From Clostridia bacterium (GTDB lineage: Bacteria > Bacillota > Clostridia > Oscillospirales > Acutalibacteraceae), in contig JAFSGP010000008.1 in NCBI GenBank assembly GCA_017440755.1, positions 1-38,424 of the forward strand: a DNA stretch of 38,424 nucleotides, read 5' to 3'. The translations under genes and the position numbers were made by a program. Of the stretch, positions 15,984 to 25,000 are shown piece by piece. The stretch's first letter is position 1; every line of letters starts with the position of its first letter. The notes under the pieces are model-generated. The model had not been told where the DNA came from and searched no databases. It saw only the letters and a list, made by a program, of their open reading frames with translations.

Positions 15984-18900
15984 ATGAACCACATCAAAAA
16001 ACTTCTGGCGATTCTGCTGTGCCTCTGCCTGATGGCAAGTCTGTGCACCTTCGCCTTTGCGGAGGGCGAGGAGGAAGAAAGCATTTTCGTCACCAGCGAG
16101 ACCCAGCTGACCGTCGGCACCAACCGCCTCTCTCTGACCGATAACACCAAGATTACGGTTTTTGAGTTCGTGTCTACCCAGTCCGGTATCTACCGCTTCA
16201 CCCTCACCGGCTCCTCTGCCAAGCTGTATACGGTGGATGGCAGCACCTTCTATATGTTCAACCCCGTTGAACAAACCACCAAAAAGTTTGAGAAGGAAAT
16301 CAAAGACAGCTACGTCGGCGCCCCCATGCTGGTGGGGGTTATGGCGAGAGGAAACGTCTCGGTAAAAATTGAGCGGATCGGCGATGCGTCATTTGACGTC
16401 GCCGCACAGCCCTACGAGACCTACGAGCCTACCGCTACGCTGAAGAAGTTCACCAAGCCTGCCGGTATGGCGCTGACCTATGTGGACGTGACCAAGCCGC
16501 ACACGGCGGTTCCGGACAGCGAGGGTAACTACCGTCTGGACAGCGTAAACGGTCCCGTGCTGTACATCGACCTGGCCAATGCGCCCTACGTGCCCATCGC
16601 CGCGGCGGCGTCCAACGGCAATATGAAGGTAATCCTGTATAAGCCGGACGGCTCCTTCGACAAGAAGATCGAGTTCATCACCTGCATCAACAAGTACTAC
16701 GGCTATCTGGACAACAGTACCAACACCTCGGTGCCCGGCTACACCGACGGTGGCATCTATCCGCTGACCTACGATATGATCTACATTATGCAGACCTACT
16801 CCGATTTCAGCGGCTGGAACGATTACGACTCCCCCAACTATCTGTTTAAAACCGAGAGCGCAAACGAAACCGAGAGCGCAATAAAAACTCCCGTTGACAA
16901 GGATACCGCTTGGATGTTCCCCGTATGCTACGATGCAAACGACCTCCTCGGCGGTAAGAATAACCCCCACCAGGTCAACGGCAATACCGAGATCACGGTG
17001 CCTGCCGGCGGTACCGCCCACCTGTCCGTCCTGGATAAAGACGGTCTGATTATGAAGGTGACCGGTGCCGACGGCTTCTCTGTCAACGATAAGGCAGACA
17101 GCAACGGTACCTACCAGACGGAGATCGACGGCAACAAGGTGGACTGCACCCTGAAGAACAACACCTCCGCCGACCAAACCTACGCCATCAACTTCAATAT
17201 CCCCCTGGGTGCGCCCTCCAATCCGGAGACCATCACCCAGCCCGGCGTCTATAACGCGCCTCTGAACGGGAATGCGGACGGCTACAGCTACAGCTATACC
17301 GCCGACTTTGAGGGCTATGTTGAAATCAGCAGCGCCGCTCTCTATGCTATCAACGGCACAATTTCTCAGACGGATCCTACCCGCGTGGACGTAATGCCCG
17401 GCGATACGGTGAAAATCACCATCTACGGCAATGCGGCTACCGCCTGGAGCCTGACGACCCACACCCACGTGTGGGCGGACGCCTCCTGCCTGACCCCCAA
17501 GACCTGCGCCTGCGGCGCTACCAAGGGCGAACCCGCTCCCCACGACTTTGTCAGCGGCAACGGCATCTGCTACGGTGTCAATCTGGCAGAGAATGAGGAA
17601 TGCGGTCTGGATATCCGCATTCTGCTCATGGAGGACAACAACCACATTGAGGTTCCTGCCGGTGCCACCAACTATTACTACGGCAACTTCGGCGGCAAAA
17701 ACGCTACCCTCATCGGCGACAACGTGACCGTTGCCCACAACGGCAATACCTATCCCGTTAGCGGCTCCGTGATCTTCCCCGCCGTGGGCAATCCCTTTAA
17801 CCCCAGCGTCTTTGCGGTGACCAACACCGGCACCGAAAAGGGCGAGTACGACCTGAATTTCGCCTTTGCCAACGGTTCTAAGGACGCCCCTGTTCTGCTC
17901 ACCGAAGGCGGTGCCTACACCACCGAGTTTACCGGCGAAGCCATCGATTATTTCTACAACTACACCGCCGCGGCGGACGGTACGCTGACCGTCACCATGA
18001 CGGGGAATAATTGGCAGTACGTCATCAATAACAACACCGCCGGCAAGTACGGCGATACCCATTGGTGCGACGACGACCCGCCGGTTCCCGGCGAGTCGGT
18101 GGAGATGCAGGCCGGCGACGTTATTGAGATTATGATCGCCTTCTACGATCCCACCATGTCCAATCCCCCCGCCCCTGTAGACTGGAGACTGGATATTCAC
18201 ACCCACAACTGGTCTGCGGAGACCTGCGCGGCGGACACCACCTGCTCTGACTGCGACGTGACCAAGCCCGCCCCGCCCCACAACTATCAGAACGGCGTTT
18301 GCGCCACCTGTGGTCATAGTATCCAGATTCGTCTGTTGGAGACCGAAAACGAGATTACCGTTCCTGCGGGCGAGACCAACTATTACATCGGTCTGTATCA
18401 GGGCATGTTCGCCACTCTGATTGGTGAGAACGTCACCATCAGCCACGACGGTCAGACCCATGACGTAGCGGGCTCGGTCACCTTCACCGTTGCCGGTGAC
18501 CCCACCGACACCCGTACCCCCTGCGTGTTTGCGGTGACCAACAACGGCGATGCCGAGGCCACCTATCAGCTGAACTTCGTACATCCCGAGGGCACCAAGG
18601 GTAACCCTGAGGAGATGCCCAAGGACGGCGAATATTCCGTAGAGCTGAAAGAGGGGAACGGCGGCTACTACTACAGCTATACCGCCAAGGAAAACGGCAC
18701 CGTAAAGGTGACCATGCTGACCAAGGATAAGTGGCAGTACTTGGTGAACAACATTGATAGCTCCTACTACGGCGATACCCACGTGTACAGCGACGACCCC
18801 GCGGTAACCGAGGAGGAAGTCACCGTGAAAAAGGGCGACCTGGTGGAGATTATGGTTTCCACCGCGGACGCCGCCAACCCGTGGTCCGCTCCCGCCGGAA

Positions 18901-19523
18901 CCATAAAGATTTCGGTTGCCTTCACTAAGGCGGCGGAAAACGACAATGACCACGACACCCCTGTAGGTGGCGGTGGCGAAGGCACCCCCCAGCCCGACGG
19001 CGAAAAGCCTGACGACAGCAAACCCGAGGGCGGCGTTGACAAGCCCGCCGACAAGCCTGACAGCGACAAGCCCGAGAACGACAAAGAGGACACCGCCCCC
19101 AACGCGCCCACCGATGGCGAGGATGAAGGCGGCAAGGAAGAGCCCAAGCCTCAGCTGGGTATCGATCTGGACGGCGACGGCGCTTCGGATATGCTCCTCG
19201 AGGACAATATGCTCATTGAGACCGACGACGGCATGGGCATCGACCTCAACGGCGACGGCGTGGTAGACGCTATGGTGCTTGACCTGAACAACGACGGCAT
19301 TTGGGACGGCGTAGACATTGACTACGACGGTGTGGTGGATATGCAGATCATTCAGATCGTAACCGAGACCCCCAACGCTCCCCAGAACGGCGGTTCCGAT
19401 TACGGTAGCGACAACACCTCTCCCGTAACCGGCGAAGCCACCTCGGCTCTCCCCTATATCCTGCTGACTATGGCAGCGGCGGTGCTGTTCGGCACCACCC
19501 TGCGTAAGAAAATGCGCGGATAA
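15984..19523 (+). CDS. Large surface protein with novel module, repeated beta domains, Ca-binding-like repeats and wall-anchor-like tail
   Basis: This 1179-residue protein has a signal peptide ending CTFAFA/E (about 26). Residues 30-330 repeat the architecture of the neighbouring lipoproteins: a pre-peptidase-like beta domain, then the shared module (GGIYPLTYDMIYIMQ, AWMFPVCYD with Cys315). From about 330 to 985 come three related beta units separated by small His/Cys motifs (THTHVWADASC..TCACG and THTHNWSAETC..TCSDC) that resemble zinc-ribbon fragments. An acidic Pro/Lys-rich linker follows. Then come four DxDxDG-type repeats (about 1061-1122: DLDGDG, DLNGDG, DLNNDG, DIDYDG), likely calcium-binding. 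The tail is SPVTG (1146-1150), a hydrophobic segment and RKKMRG, like a non-canonical sortase signal. AGGAGG precedes the ATG. The role is unknown, presumably the wall-held partner of the lipoproteins. Confidence 0.87.
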   Translation: MNHIKKLLAILLCLCLMASLCTFAFAEGEEEESIFVTSETQLTVGTNRLSLTDNTKITVFEFVSTQSGIYRFTLTGSSAKLYTVDGSTFYMFNPVEQTTKKFEKEIKDSYVGAPMLVGVMARGNVSVKIERIGDASFDVAAQPYETYEPTATLKKFTKPAGMALTYVDVTKPHTAVPDSEGNYRLDSVNGPVLYIDLANAPYVPIAAAASNGNMKVILYKPDGSFDKKIEFITCINKYYGYLDNSTNTSVPGYTDGGIYPLTYDMIYIMQTYSDFSGWNDYDSPNYLFKTESANETESAIKTPVDKDTAWMFPVCYDANDLLGGKNNPHQVNGNTEITVPAGGTAHLSVLDKDGLIMKVTGADGFSVNDKADSNGTYQTEIDGNKVDCTLKNNTSADQTYAINFNIPLGAPSNPETITQPGVYNAPLNGNADGYSYSYTADFEGYVEISSAALYAINGTISQTDPTRVDVMPGDTVKITIYGNAATAWSLTTHTHVWADASCLTPKTCACGATKGEPAPHDFVSGNGICYGVNLAENEECGLDIRILLMEDNNHIEVPAGATNYYYGNFGGKNATLIGDNVTVAHNGNTYPVSGSVIFPAVGNPFNPSVFAVTNTGTEKGEYDLNFAFANGSKDAPVLLTEGGAYTTEFTGEAIDYFYNYTAAADGTLTVTMTGNNWQYVINNNTAGKYGDTHWCDDDPPVPGESVEMQAGDVIEIMIAFYDPTMSNPPAPVDWRLDIHTHNWSAETCAADTTCSDCDVTKPAPPHNYQNGVCATCGHSIQIRLLETENEITVPAGETNYYIGLYQGMFATLIGENVTISHDGQTHDVAGSVTFTVAGDPTDTRTPCVFAVTNNGDAEATYQLNFVHPEGTKGNPEEMPKDGEYSVELKEGNGGYYYSYTAKENGTVKVTMLTKDKWQYLVNNIDSSYYGDTHVYSDDPAVTEEEVTVKKGDLVEIMVSTADAANPWSAPAGTIKISVAFTKAAENDNDHDTPVGGGGEGTPQPDGEKPDDSKPEGGVDKPADKPDSDKPENDKEDTAPNAPTDGEDEGGKEEPKPQLGIDLDGDGASDMLLEDNMLIETDDGMGIDLNGDGVVDAMVLDLNNDGIWDGVDIDYDGVVDMQIIQIVTETPNAPQNGGSDYGSDNTSPVTGEATSALPYILLTMAAAVLFGTTLRKKMRG

Positions 19524-19533
19524 AAAATAACAG

Positions 19534-19571
19534 AAAGAACCCCCGACAGCATTGCTGTCGGGGGTTCTTTT
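19534..19571. terminator. Bidirectional intrinsic terminator between convergent operons
   Basis: A near 17-bp stem (GAACCCCCGACAGC with its complement, ATT loop) with A-rich left and T-rich right flanks lies between the surface-protein gene and the convergent Fe-S/TlpA gene, so it can serve both. Confidence 0.92.
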
Positions 19572-19578
19572 GTTGCGT

Positions 19579-21027
19579 TTACAGCAAGGCGTCCACCGCG
19601 CTCTGCAGGTCCTTGTAGGTAACCGAGGACACGTACACGTTGCGAATGATGCCGTTCTCGTCCAGCACCACCGTGTAGGGGTAGGAATCCCGCCCGCCCA
19701 GAGCGGTGTAATACAGCTCCTTAAACGCTTCGCCGTCGTCCTTTGCAAAGACAATAGCGGAATCGGGATAGTAGCTCTCGATAAAGGCGGGGGCGGTTTC
19801 CGCAATCATATTGGTGTGCACCGCCACCACCGTCACGGTGTCCGCGTAAGCGGAGGCAATCTTGTCAAAGTAAGGCAATTCCGCCACGCAACCGGAACAC
19901 CAAGTGCCCCAGAAATTCACAATCGTAATCTTGCCCGTCTCTGTGGGGTTAATGGTGGCATCGGTAATGGCGTCCGCGGTGATAATCGGCAGGTCGTAGC
20001 TGTAGCACATATCCCCCACCTCGGTACCCACCGTCGCCGCATCGGGAGCGGTAACCCAGTAGTAGCCCACGGTGCCAACCAGCACTGCCAGCATCACCAC
20101 GGCAGCAACAATGCGGGTAACGGTGCGCTTTTTCGGAGCAGGGGCCGCCGTCTCGCCCTCGTTTTTCTTCACGAAAACGGCAGGGCCCTTCCACACAATA
20201 GCCTTGGTGGGGCACACGTCCACACATTCGCCGCAGGACACGCACTCGCGGTCGCCCACGCGGCGAATATCCAGCTTGCACTTGCTGATACACAGACCGC
20301 AGTCGGTACATTTGGCAGACTCCAACTTTACGCCGAACAGGGAAATGCGGTTAAACAGGCTATACAGCGCACCCAAAGGGCAAAGGAACCGACAGAACAA
20401 GCGGAACACAAACACACAGCCCACCAGAATGCTGACCATCACCAGAAACTTCCAAGTAAACAGAGGTCCCAGCATAGAGAAGTAGCTATCGTTGACCTCG
20501 TTCGCCAACAGGCTCAGACCGCCCTCCAGCGTACCTGCGGGACAGATGTACTTACAAAAAGCAGGCAGCGGGGTATCCCGAAAAGCGTATGTAATGGGAA
20601 CGACAAGCACGAAGAACACCAGCACCACGTACTTTAGCCCCGACAGCAGACGGGTAACGGGGCTCTTGCCCACTTTCGGCGTCTTTATCTTATGTAGCAA
20701 ATCCTGTATCAAACCAAACGGACACAGCCAACCGCATATCATGCGCCCAAACAACACCCCGTACAGCACCAAAATGCCGCACACGTAGTAGAGCGTACTG
20801 CGGTCCGCGCTGAAGGAGCCCTGTAACGACCCCAAGGGGCAGGCGCCTACTGCGCCGGGGCAGGAATAACAGTTGAGCCCGGGGACACACATCGCCTTGG
20901 TGTTGCCCTTGTAGATATTGCCGCTGACAAAGCCCTTGAGGTTGGCATTAAACAGCACCGCAAAATACAGCTGCATAATTTTCCGCTTGGTGGGTATCCA
21001 CCGCTTTAATTTCTCCGTCAATGCCAT
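19579..21027 (-). CDS. NapH-like 4Fe-4S membrane protein fused to a C-terminal TlpA thioredoxin domain
   Basis: This 482-residue fusion starts with a NapH/MauN/RdxA-type membrane region. Conserved Cys-Pro motifs include CYSCPGAVGACPLGSLQ (53-69), CGWLCPFGLIQ (98-108), CKYICPAG (158-165) and CRFLCPLGAL (212-221). Two [4Fe-4S] ferredoxin motifs follow, CTDCGLCISKC (240-250) and CVSCGECVDVCP (262-273). A membrane helix (about 303-323) leads to a TlpA-like domain (340-482) with Cys377-Ser-Gly-Cys380 in WGTWCSGC and YPYTVVLDENG. The positive loops suggest ferredoxin inside and thioredoxin outside, so one chain could carry electrons outward across the membrane. ATG 21027 is chosen: it overlaps the upstream stop by one base (TGATG); 21045 is only an upstream in-frame alternative. 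The electron donor and final acceptor are unknown. Confidence 0.93.
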   Translation of the reverse strand: MALTEKLKRWIPTKRKIMQLYFAVLFNANLKGFVSGNIYKGNTKAMCVPGLNCYSCPGAVGACPLGSLQGSFSADRSTLYYVCGILVLYGVLFGRMICGWLCPFGLIQDLLHKIKTPKVGKSPVTRLLSGLKYVVLVFFVLVVPITYAFRDTPLPAFCKYICPAGTLEGGLSLLANEVNDSYFSMLGPLFTWKFLVMVSILVGCVFVFRLFCRFLCPLGALYSLFNRISLFGVKLESAKCTDCGLCISKCKLDIRRVGDRECVSCGECVDVCPTKAIVWKGPAVFVKKNEGETAAPAPKKRTVTRIVAAVVMLAVLVGTVGYYWVTAPDAATVGTEVGDMCYSYDLPIITADAITDATINPTETGKITIVNFWGTWCSGCVAELPYFDKIASAYADTVTVVAVHTNMIAETAPAFIESYYPDSAIVFAKDDGEAFKELYYTALGGRDSYPYTVVLDENGIIRNVYVSSVTYKDLQSAVDALL

Positions 21028-21812
21028 CACCCCAATCCTATACACTCGGTGCAGATATTCACCGCTTTGGTCAGCACGTCCGCAATGCCGCCCGTAGCAA
21101 AGCCGTAAATCAGCAGGAACAAGCCTACCGCCAACAGAGCCAGACGCACCGCTGTCACGGGGAAGCCGCCCTTAGCCGCCGCCTGTGTTTCCGTCGGCTC
21201 GGCAGACAGGTACGCCCCCTTCTTCAGCAGAGCGATCTCCCGCTCCATACTGCGGCGGCAATAGCAGCCGGTGAACACCCCGTAGGCAAAGGGCACCGCC
21301 GCACAGGGCAGCAACACCCACATTGCCTGCAGCATAGCGGCATTAAGCTCCTCTTTGATGCGGTCGGGGGACGGAAAATGGGCACCGTTCAAGGCATATA
21401 CCAAAAACACCGCCGCGCCCACTACCGTCAGAGCGGCGGTAATCCAACTATGCAGACGGCGGGTTTTCTGCGCCCGCTTGGCCACGCTCTGCTGCTCCTC
21501 GGTGAGCACCGCCCGCTGACGCAGGCTATGCAACACCCGAGCAGGGCGGTAGGGCGCCCGCAGGCGCTCCCCCTCCGCGGGCAGCAGCAGGTGCAGCACC
21601 GCACCACCCACCGTCAGCGCCAAGCTGAGGTATACGGGAACGGCAATGGGGGCAAAAGCCGCCGCCACCTCCTCGCGGGAGTAAAGCGGTGCCGCGCCGT
21701 TACGGTATACACCCACGCAGGCCACCATCAGGCACACCGCCGCCACCACCAGGGAAAGGCTGAGCAGAATGCCGTATATCCTTCGTATCGTTTTCGCGCG
21801 TTCGTTGGTCAT
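21027..21812 (-). CDS. Five-helix membrane protein ending in a CD1871A-type CXXC motif
   Basis: This 261-residue protein has five likely membrane helices (about 13-35, 51-76, 120-140, 160-185, 222-245). Its C-terminal part (LFLLIYGFATGGIADVLTKA, then NICTECIGLG) matches my memory of the short CD1871A family of clostridia, which ends in KAxNICxECIGxG and sits beside 4Fe-4S/TlpA genes. Cys254 and Cys257 form the CXXC. The strongly basic loop 77-119 and the basic N-terminus should be cytosolic, which puts the CXXC outside. Unlike the usual short CD1871A protein it carries about 215 extra residues, of a kind I do not recognise. GGAGG is seven bases before the ATG. It is translationally coupled to the Fe-S/TlpA fusion gene and likely works with it in thiol redox relay. 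Confidence 0.87.
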   Translation of the reverse strand: MTNERAKTIRRIYGILLSLSLVVAAVCLMVACVGVYRNGAAPLYSREEVAAAFAPIAVPVYLSLALTVGGAVLHLLLPAEGERLRAPYRPARVLHSLRQRAVLTEEQQSVAKRAQKTRRLHSWITAALTVVGAAVFLVYALNGAHFPSPDRIKEELNAAMLQAMWVLLPCAAVPFAYGVFTGCYCRRSMEREIALLKKGAYLSAEPTETQAAAKGGFPVTAVRLALLAVGLFLLIYGFATGGIADVLTKAVNICTECIGLG

Positions 21813-21845
21813 AATGGAACCTCCAAAAGGTCAGTTTCACCTTAT

Positions 21846-21874
21846 AGCATACAATGTCAGCCGCAAAAATGCAA
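21846..21874 (-). promoter_or_regulatory. Promoter of the CXXC / Fe-S-TlpA operon
   Basis: On the minus strand TTGCAT (21869-21874) and TATGCT (21846-21851) are 17 bases apart, about 35 bases before the start codon. The region 21875-21950 between the divergent promoters is AT-rich and has no gene. Confidence 0.5.
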
Positions 21875-21954
21875 GAAAAAACCGCACAAAAGCGGAAATT
21901 CGCTTTTTACATTGCTTTATATAATATAATATTAATATTTATTACATAAAAGCC

Positions 21955-21983
21955 TTGCTTTTTCCTCCAAAATATGCTATTGT
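21955..21983 (+). promoter_or_regulatory. Promoter of the protease-oligopeptide transporter operon
   Basis: TTGCTT (21955-21960) and TATTGT (21978-21983) are 17 bases apart, with an A/T-only stretch (about 21918-21946) upstream that could be an UP element. TATACT, three bases on, could be an alternative -10. The leader to the ATG at 22054 is about 65 bases. Confidence 0.55.
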
Positions 21984-22053
21984 ATACTAGTATGTTTATA
22001 GGCTGGGTTTCCGGCGCAAAAAAGCAAAAAGCGAGAAAGGTGAAGTACGTTCC

Positions 22054-25000
22054 ATGAGTAATATTCTGAAGAAAATTACCCAATCTACTCTCAGCATCCT
22101 ATCGGTTGTTGCCCTGCTCCTCTCCCCGATGACAGTGGCATTCGCCGAGGAGGCGGAGTACAACGCCTCCTTCATTCAAAAGCTGGAGGACGTTCGGGTG
22201 GACTATTCCGATTTTGTGAATAGCTCCGTTATGCAGCCGCTCCCGAGCTCCATTAAAGCTGACCAGGAGATATCGGTCATCATCACGGTAGGAGAGACCA
22301 CGGTGATGGACGCCTACGAGCGGTCGAATAAAACGATGTCCCTGGCCCAGTTCGCGCAGAGCAGCGATGAGGCCGCCGCCATCAATGCGGACATCGCCGC
22401 CAAGCGGGCGGACATCCTCGCCCGTCTGGACGAAAAGGGTGTCAGCTACGAAATGGGCAAGGAATACAACACCCTGCTGCGTGGTTTCGAACTGGTGATC
22501 AAGGGCGGCGACTTCCGCACCGTATGCGGCAGTCTGGGTAAGGACTGCGGCATCGTCATCAGCGAGGAATATAAGGTGGCAGAGACCCAGCTGGTGGAAA
22601 ATACCGTTAACGTGTACGACACGGGTATTTTCGACAGCTCCCAGTCCGGCTACGACGGCAGCGGCACGGTGGTGGCGGTGCTGGATACCGGTCTGGACTC
22701 CAAGCACACCGCCTTCTCGGTAGACAACTTCACCTCCGATACATTGGGTTTGACCTACGAGGACGTGGCTAAGGTACTTAAGGATACCAAAGCCTCCGAG
22801 CAGACCGACGGTCTGACGGTAGACGATGTATACATCAACAATAAGGTGCCCTTCGGCTATGACTATGCCGACAGCGACCCCGACCCCTTCTCCACCCACA
22901 ACAACCACGGCACCCACGTGTCCGGCGTTATCGTGGGTAAGGACGACACCATCACCGGTGTGGCCCCCAACGCCCAGCTGGTATCCATGAAGATTTTCTC
23001 CGATGTAATGGATACCGCCCGCGCCGCTTGGATTCTGGCGGCGCTGGAGGACTGCGTGGTACTGGACGTGGACGTGATTAACATGTCTCTGGGTACCGCC
23101 TGCGGCTTCGCCAGCGAGAGCGAAGAGGAACTGACCGCCGGTGTGTACGAGAAGATTCGTAAGGCGGGCATCAGCATGATCGTCGCCGCCTCCAACAGCT
23201 ACAACTCCGCTTACAGCTCCGAAAAGAACGGTAACCTGCCGCTGACCTCCAACCCCGACTCCGGTACGGTTGGTTCCCCCTCCACCTACGAGGGCACCAT
23301 GTCGGTTGCCTCCATCAACGGTGTGGAGACCCCCTACATAAAGTTTAACGGCAAGATTCTGTACTTCATCGAGTCCAACACCGGCTCCGCCGAGGAGAAC
23401 GACTTCTGCGAGACCCTGTTGGGCGACCAAGATAAAATCGAAATCGAATACGTGGTAGTCCCCGGTGTGGGTCGTTCCGCCGACTATACGGGTCTGGACG
23501 TCAAGGGCAAGATCGCTCTGGTGCGCCGCGGCTCCAACACCTTCGAGGAAAAGGCGATGATCGCCGAGGCGCAGGGCGCCGCCGGTATCATCATCTACAA
23601 CAACGTATCCGGTGACATCAAGATGAACGTGGGCGACGCCAAGCTGGCGGTCTGCTCCATCGCACAGGACGACGGTGAGATGCTGGCGGCAGCCGGCGGC
23701 GGTCTGCTGACCATCAGCAAGGACCAGTCCTCCGGCCCCTTCATCTCCGACTTCTCCTCCTGGGGTCCCACCCCCAGCCTGGGCATCAAGCCGGAAATCA
23801 CCGCCCACGGCGGCGAGATTCTCTCCTCCGTCACCGGCGGTGACTATGACCGTCTGTCCGGTACCTCCATGGCCTGTCCCAACCTGGCGGGCGTGGTGCT
23901 GCTGCTCCGCCAGTACGTGAAGGAGACCTTCGCCGACATCGCGGACGACAGCGTAGCGGTCAACAACATGGTTAACCGCCTGATGATGTCCACCGCGGAT
24001 ATCATCTACAACAAGAACGGCCTGCCCTATGCCATTCGTAAGCAGGGCGCCGGTCTGGCGAATCTGCTCAACTCCCTCGGCACCAAAGCTTACATTGCCA
24101 CCTTCACCAAGGACGGCAAGGAAATGGATAAGACCAAGCTGGAGCTGGGCGATGATAAAGAAAAAACCGGTGTCTATGAAATGACCTTCTCTGTGGTCAA
24201 CTTCGGTGACAAGAGCCTGTCCTACGAGCTGGGCTCCATCGTGCTCACCGAGGGTGTCAGCGAGACCAAGACCTCCCACGGTGAAACCACCGTCACGGAG
24301 GAGGCCTACGAGCTGACCGGCGCCACGATGGAAATCGGCGCGGTGGAGGGCGGTGCCCTGACCGGTAAGCGCCTGACCGTTGCCGCCGGCGAAACCGCCA
24401 AGGTCACCGTTAAGGTGGTTCTGGGCGAGGAGGACAAGAAATACCTGAACAAATCCTTCGCCAACGGTATGTACGTAGAGGGTTTCATCACCCTCACCGC
24501 TAAGGGCGGCACCGACATCGATATGAACGTGCCTTATCTGGCATTCTACGGCGACTGGGGCAGGGCTCCCATGCTGGACCTGGATTACTTCGCCACCAAC
24601 GCTGACGAGCTGGACGATGCCATCGACCCCGAGGACAAGACCATGGCAGACGCCTATGCCACCCGCCCCATCGGCGGTGTGCAGGACGACTACGTCAGCT
24701 ATCTGGGCACCTACTACTTCCTGCAGGATCCCGAGAATCTGGCAATTTCCGCCGATCGCAAGTACATCTCCCTGTCCAACCAGATCGGCACCATCCACTC
24801 CCTGCGGTATATCTGGACCGGTCTGCTGCGTAACGCGGCCAAGGTGGACGTGACCATCACCGACGATACCACCGGCGAGGTCATCTTCGAATGCACCGAC
24901 GACCAGGTACGTAAATCCTACAGCGACGGCGGCGCTTCCATCTATCCCGCCAACGTTGAGGTGGAGTTCGACACCATGGACTACAACCTCAAGAATAACA

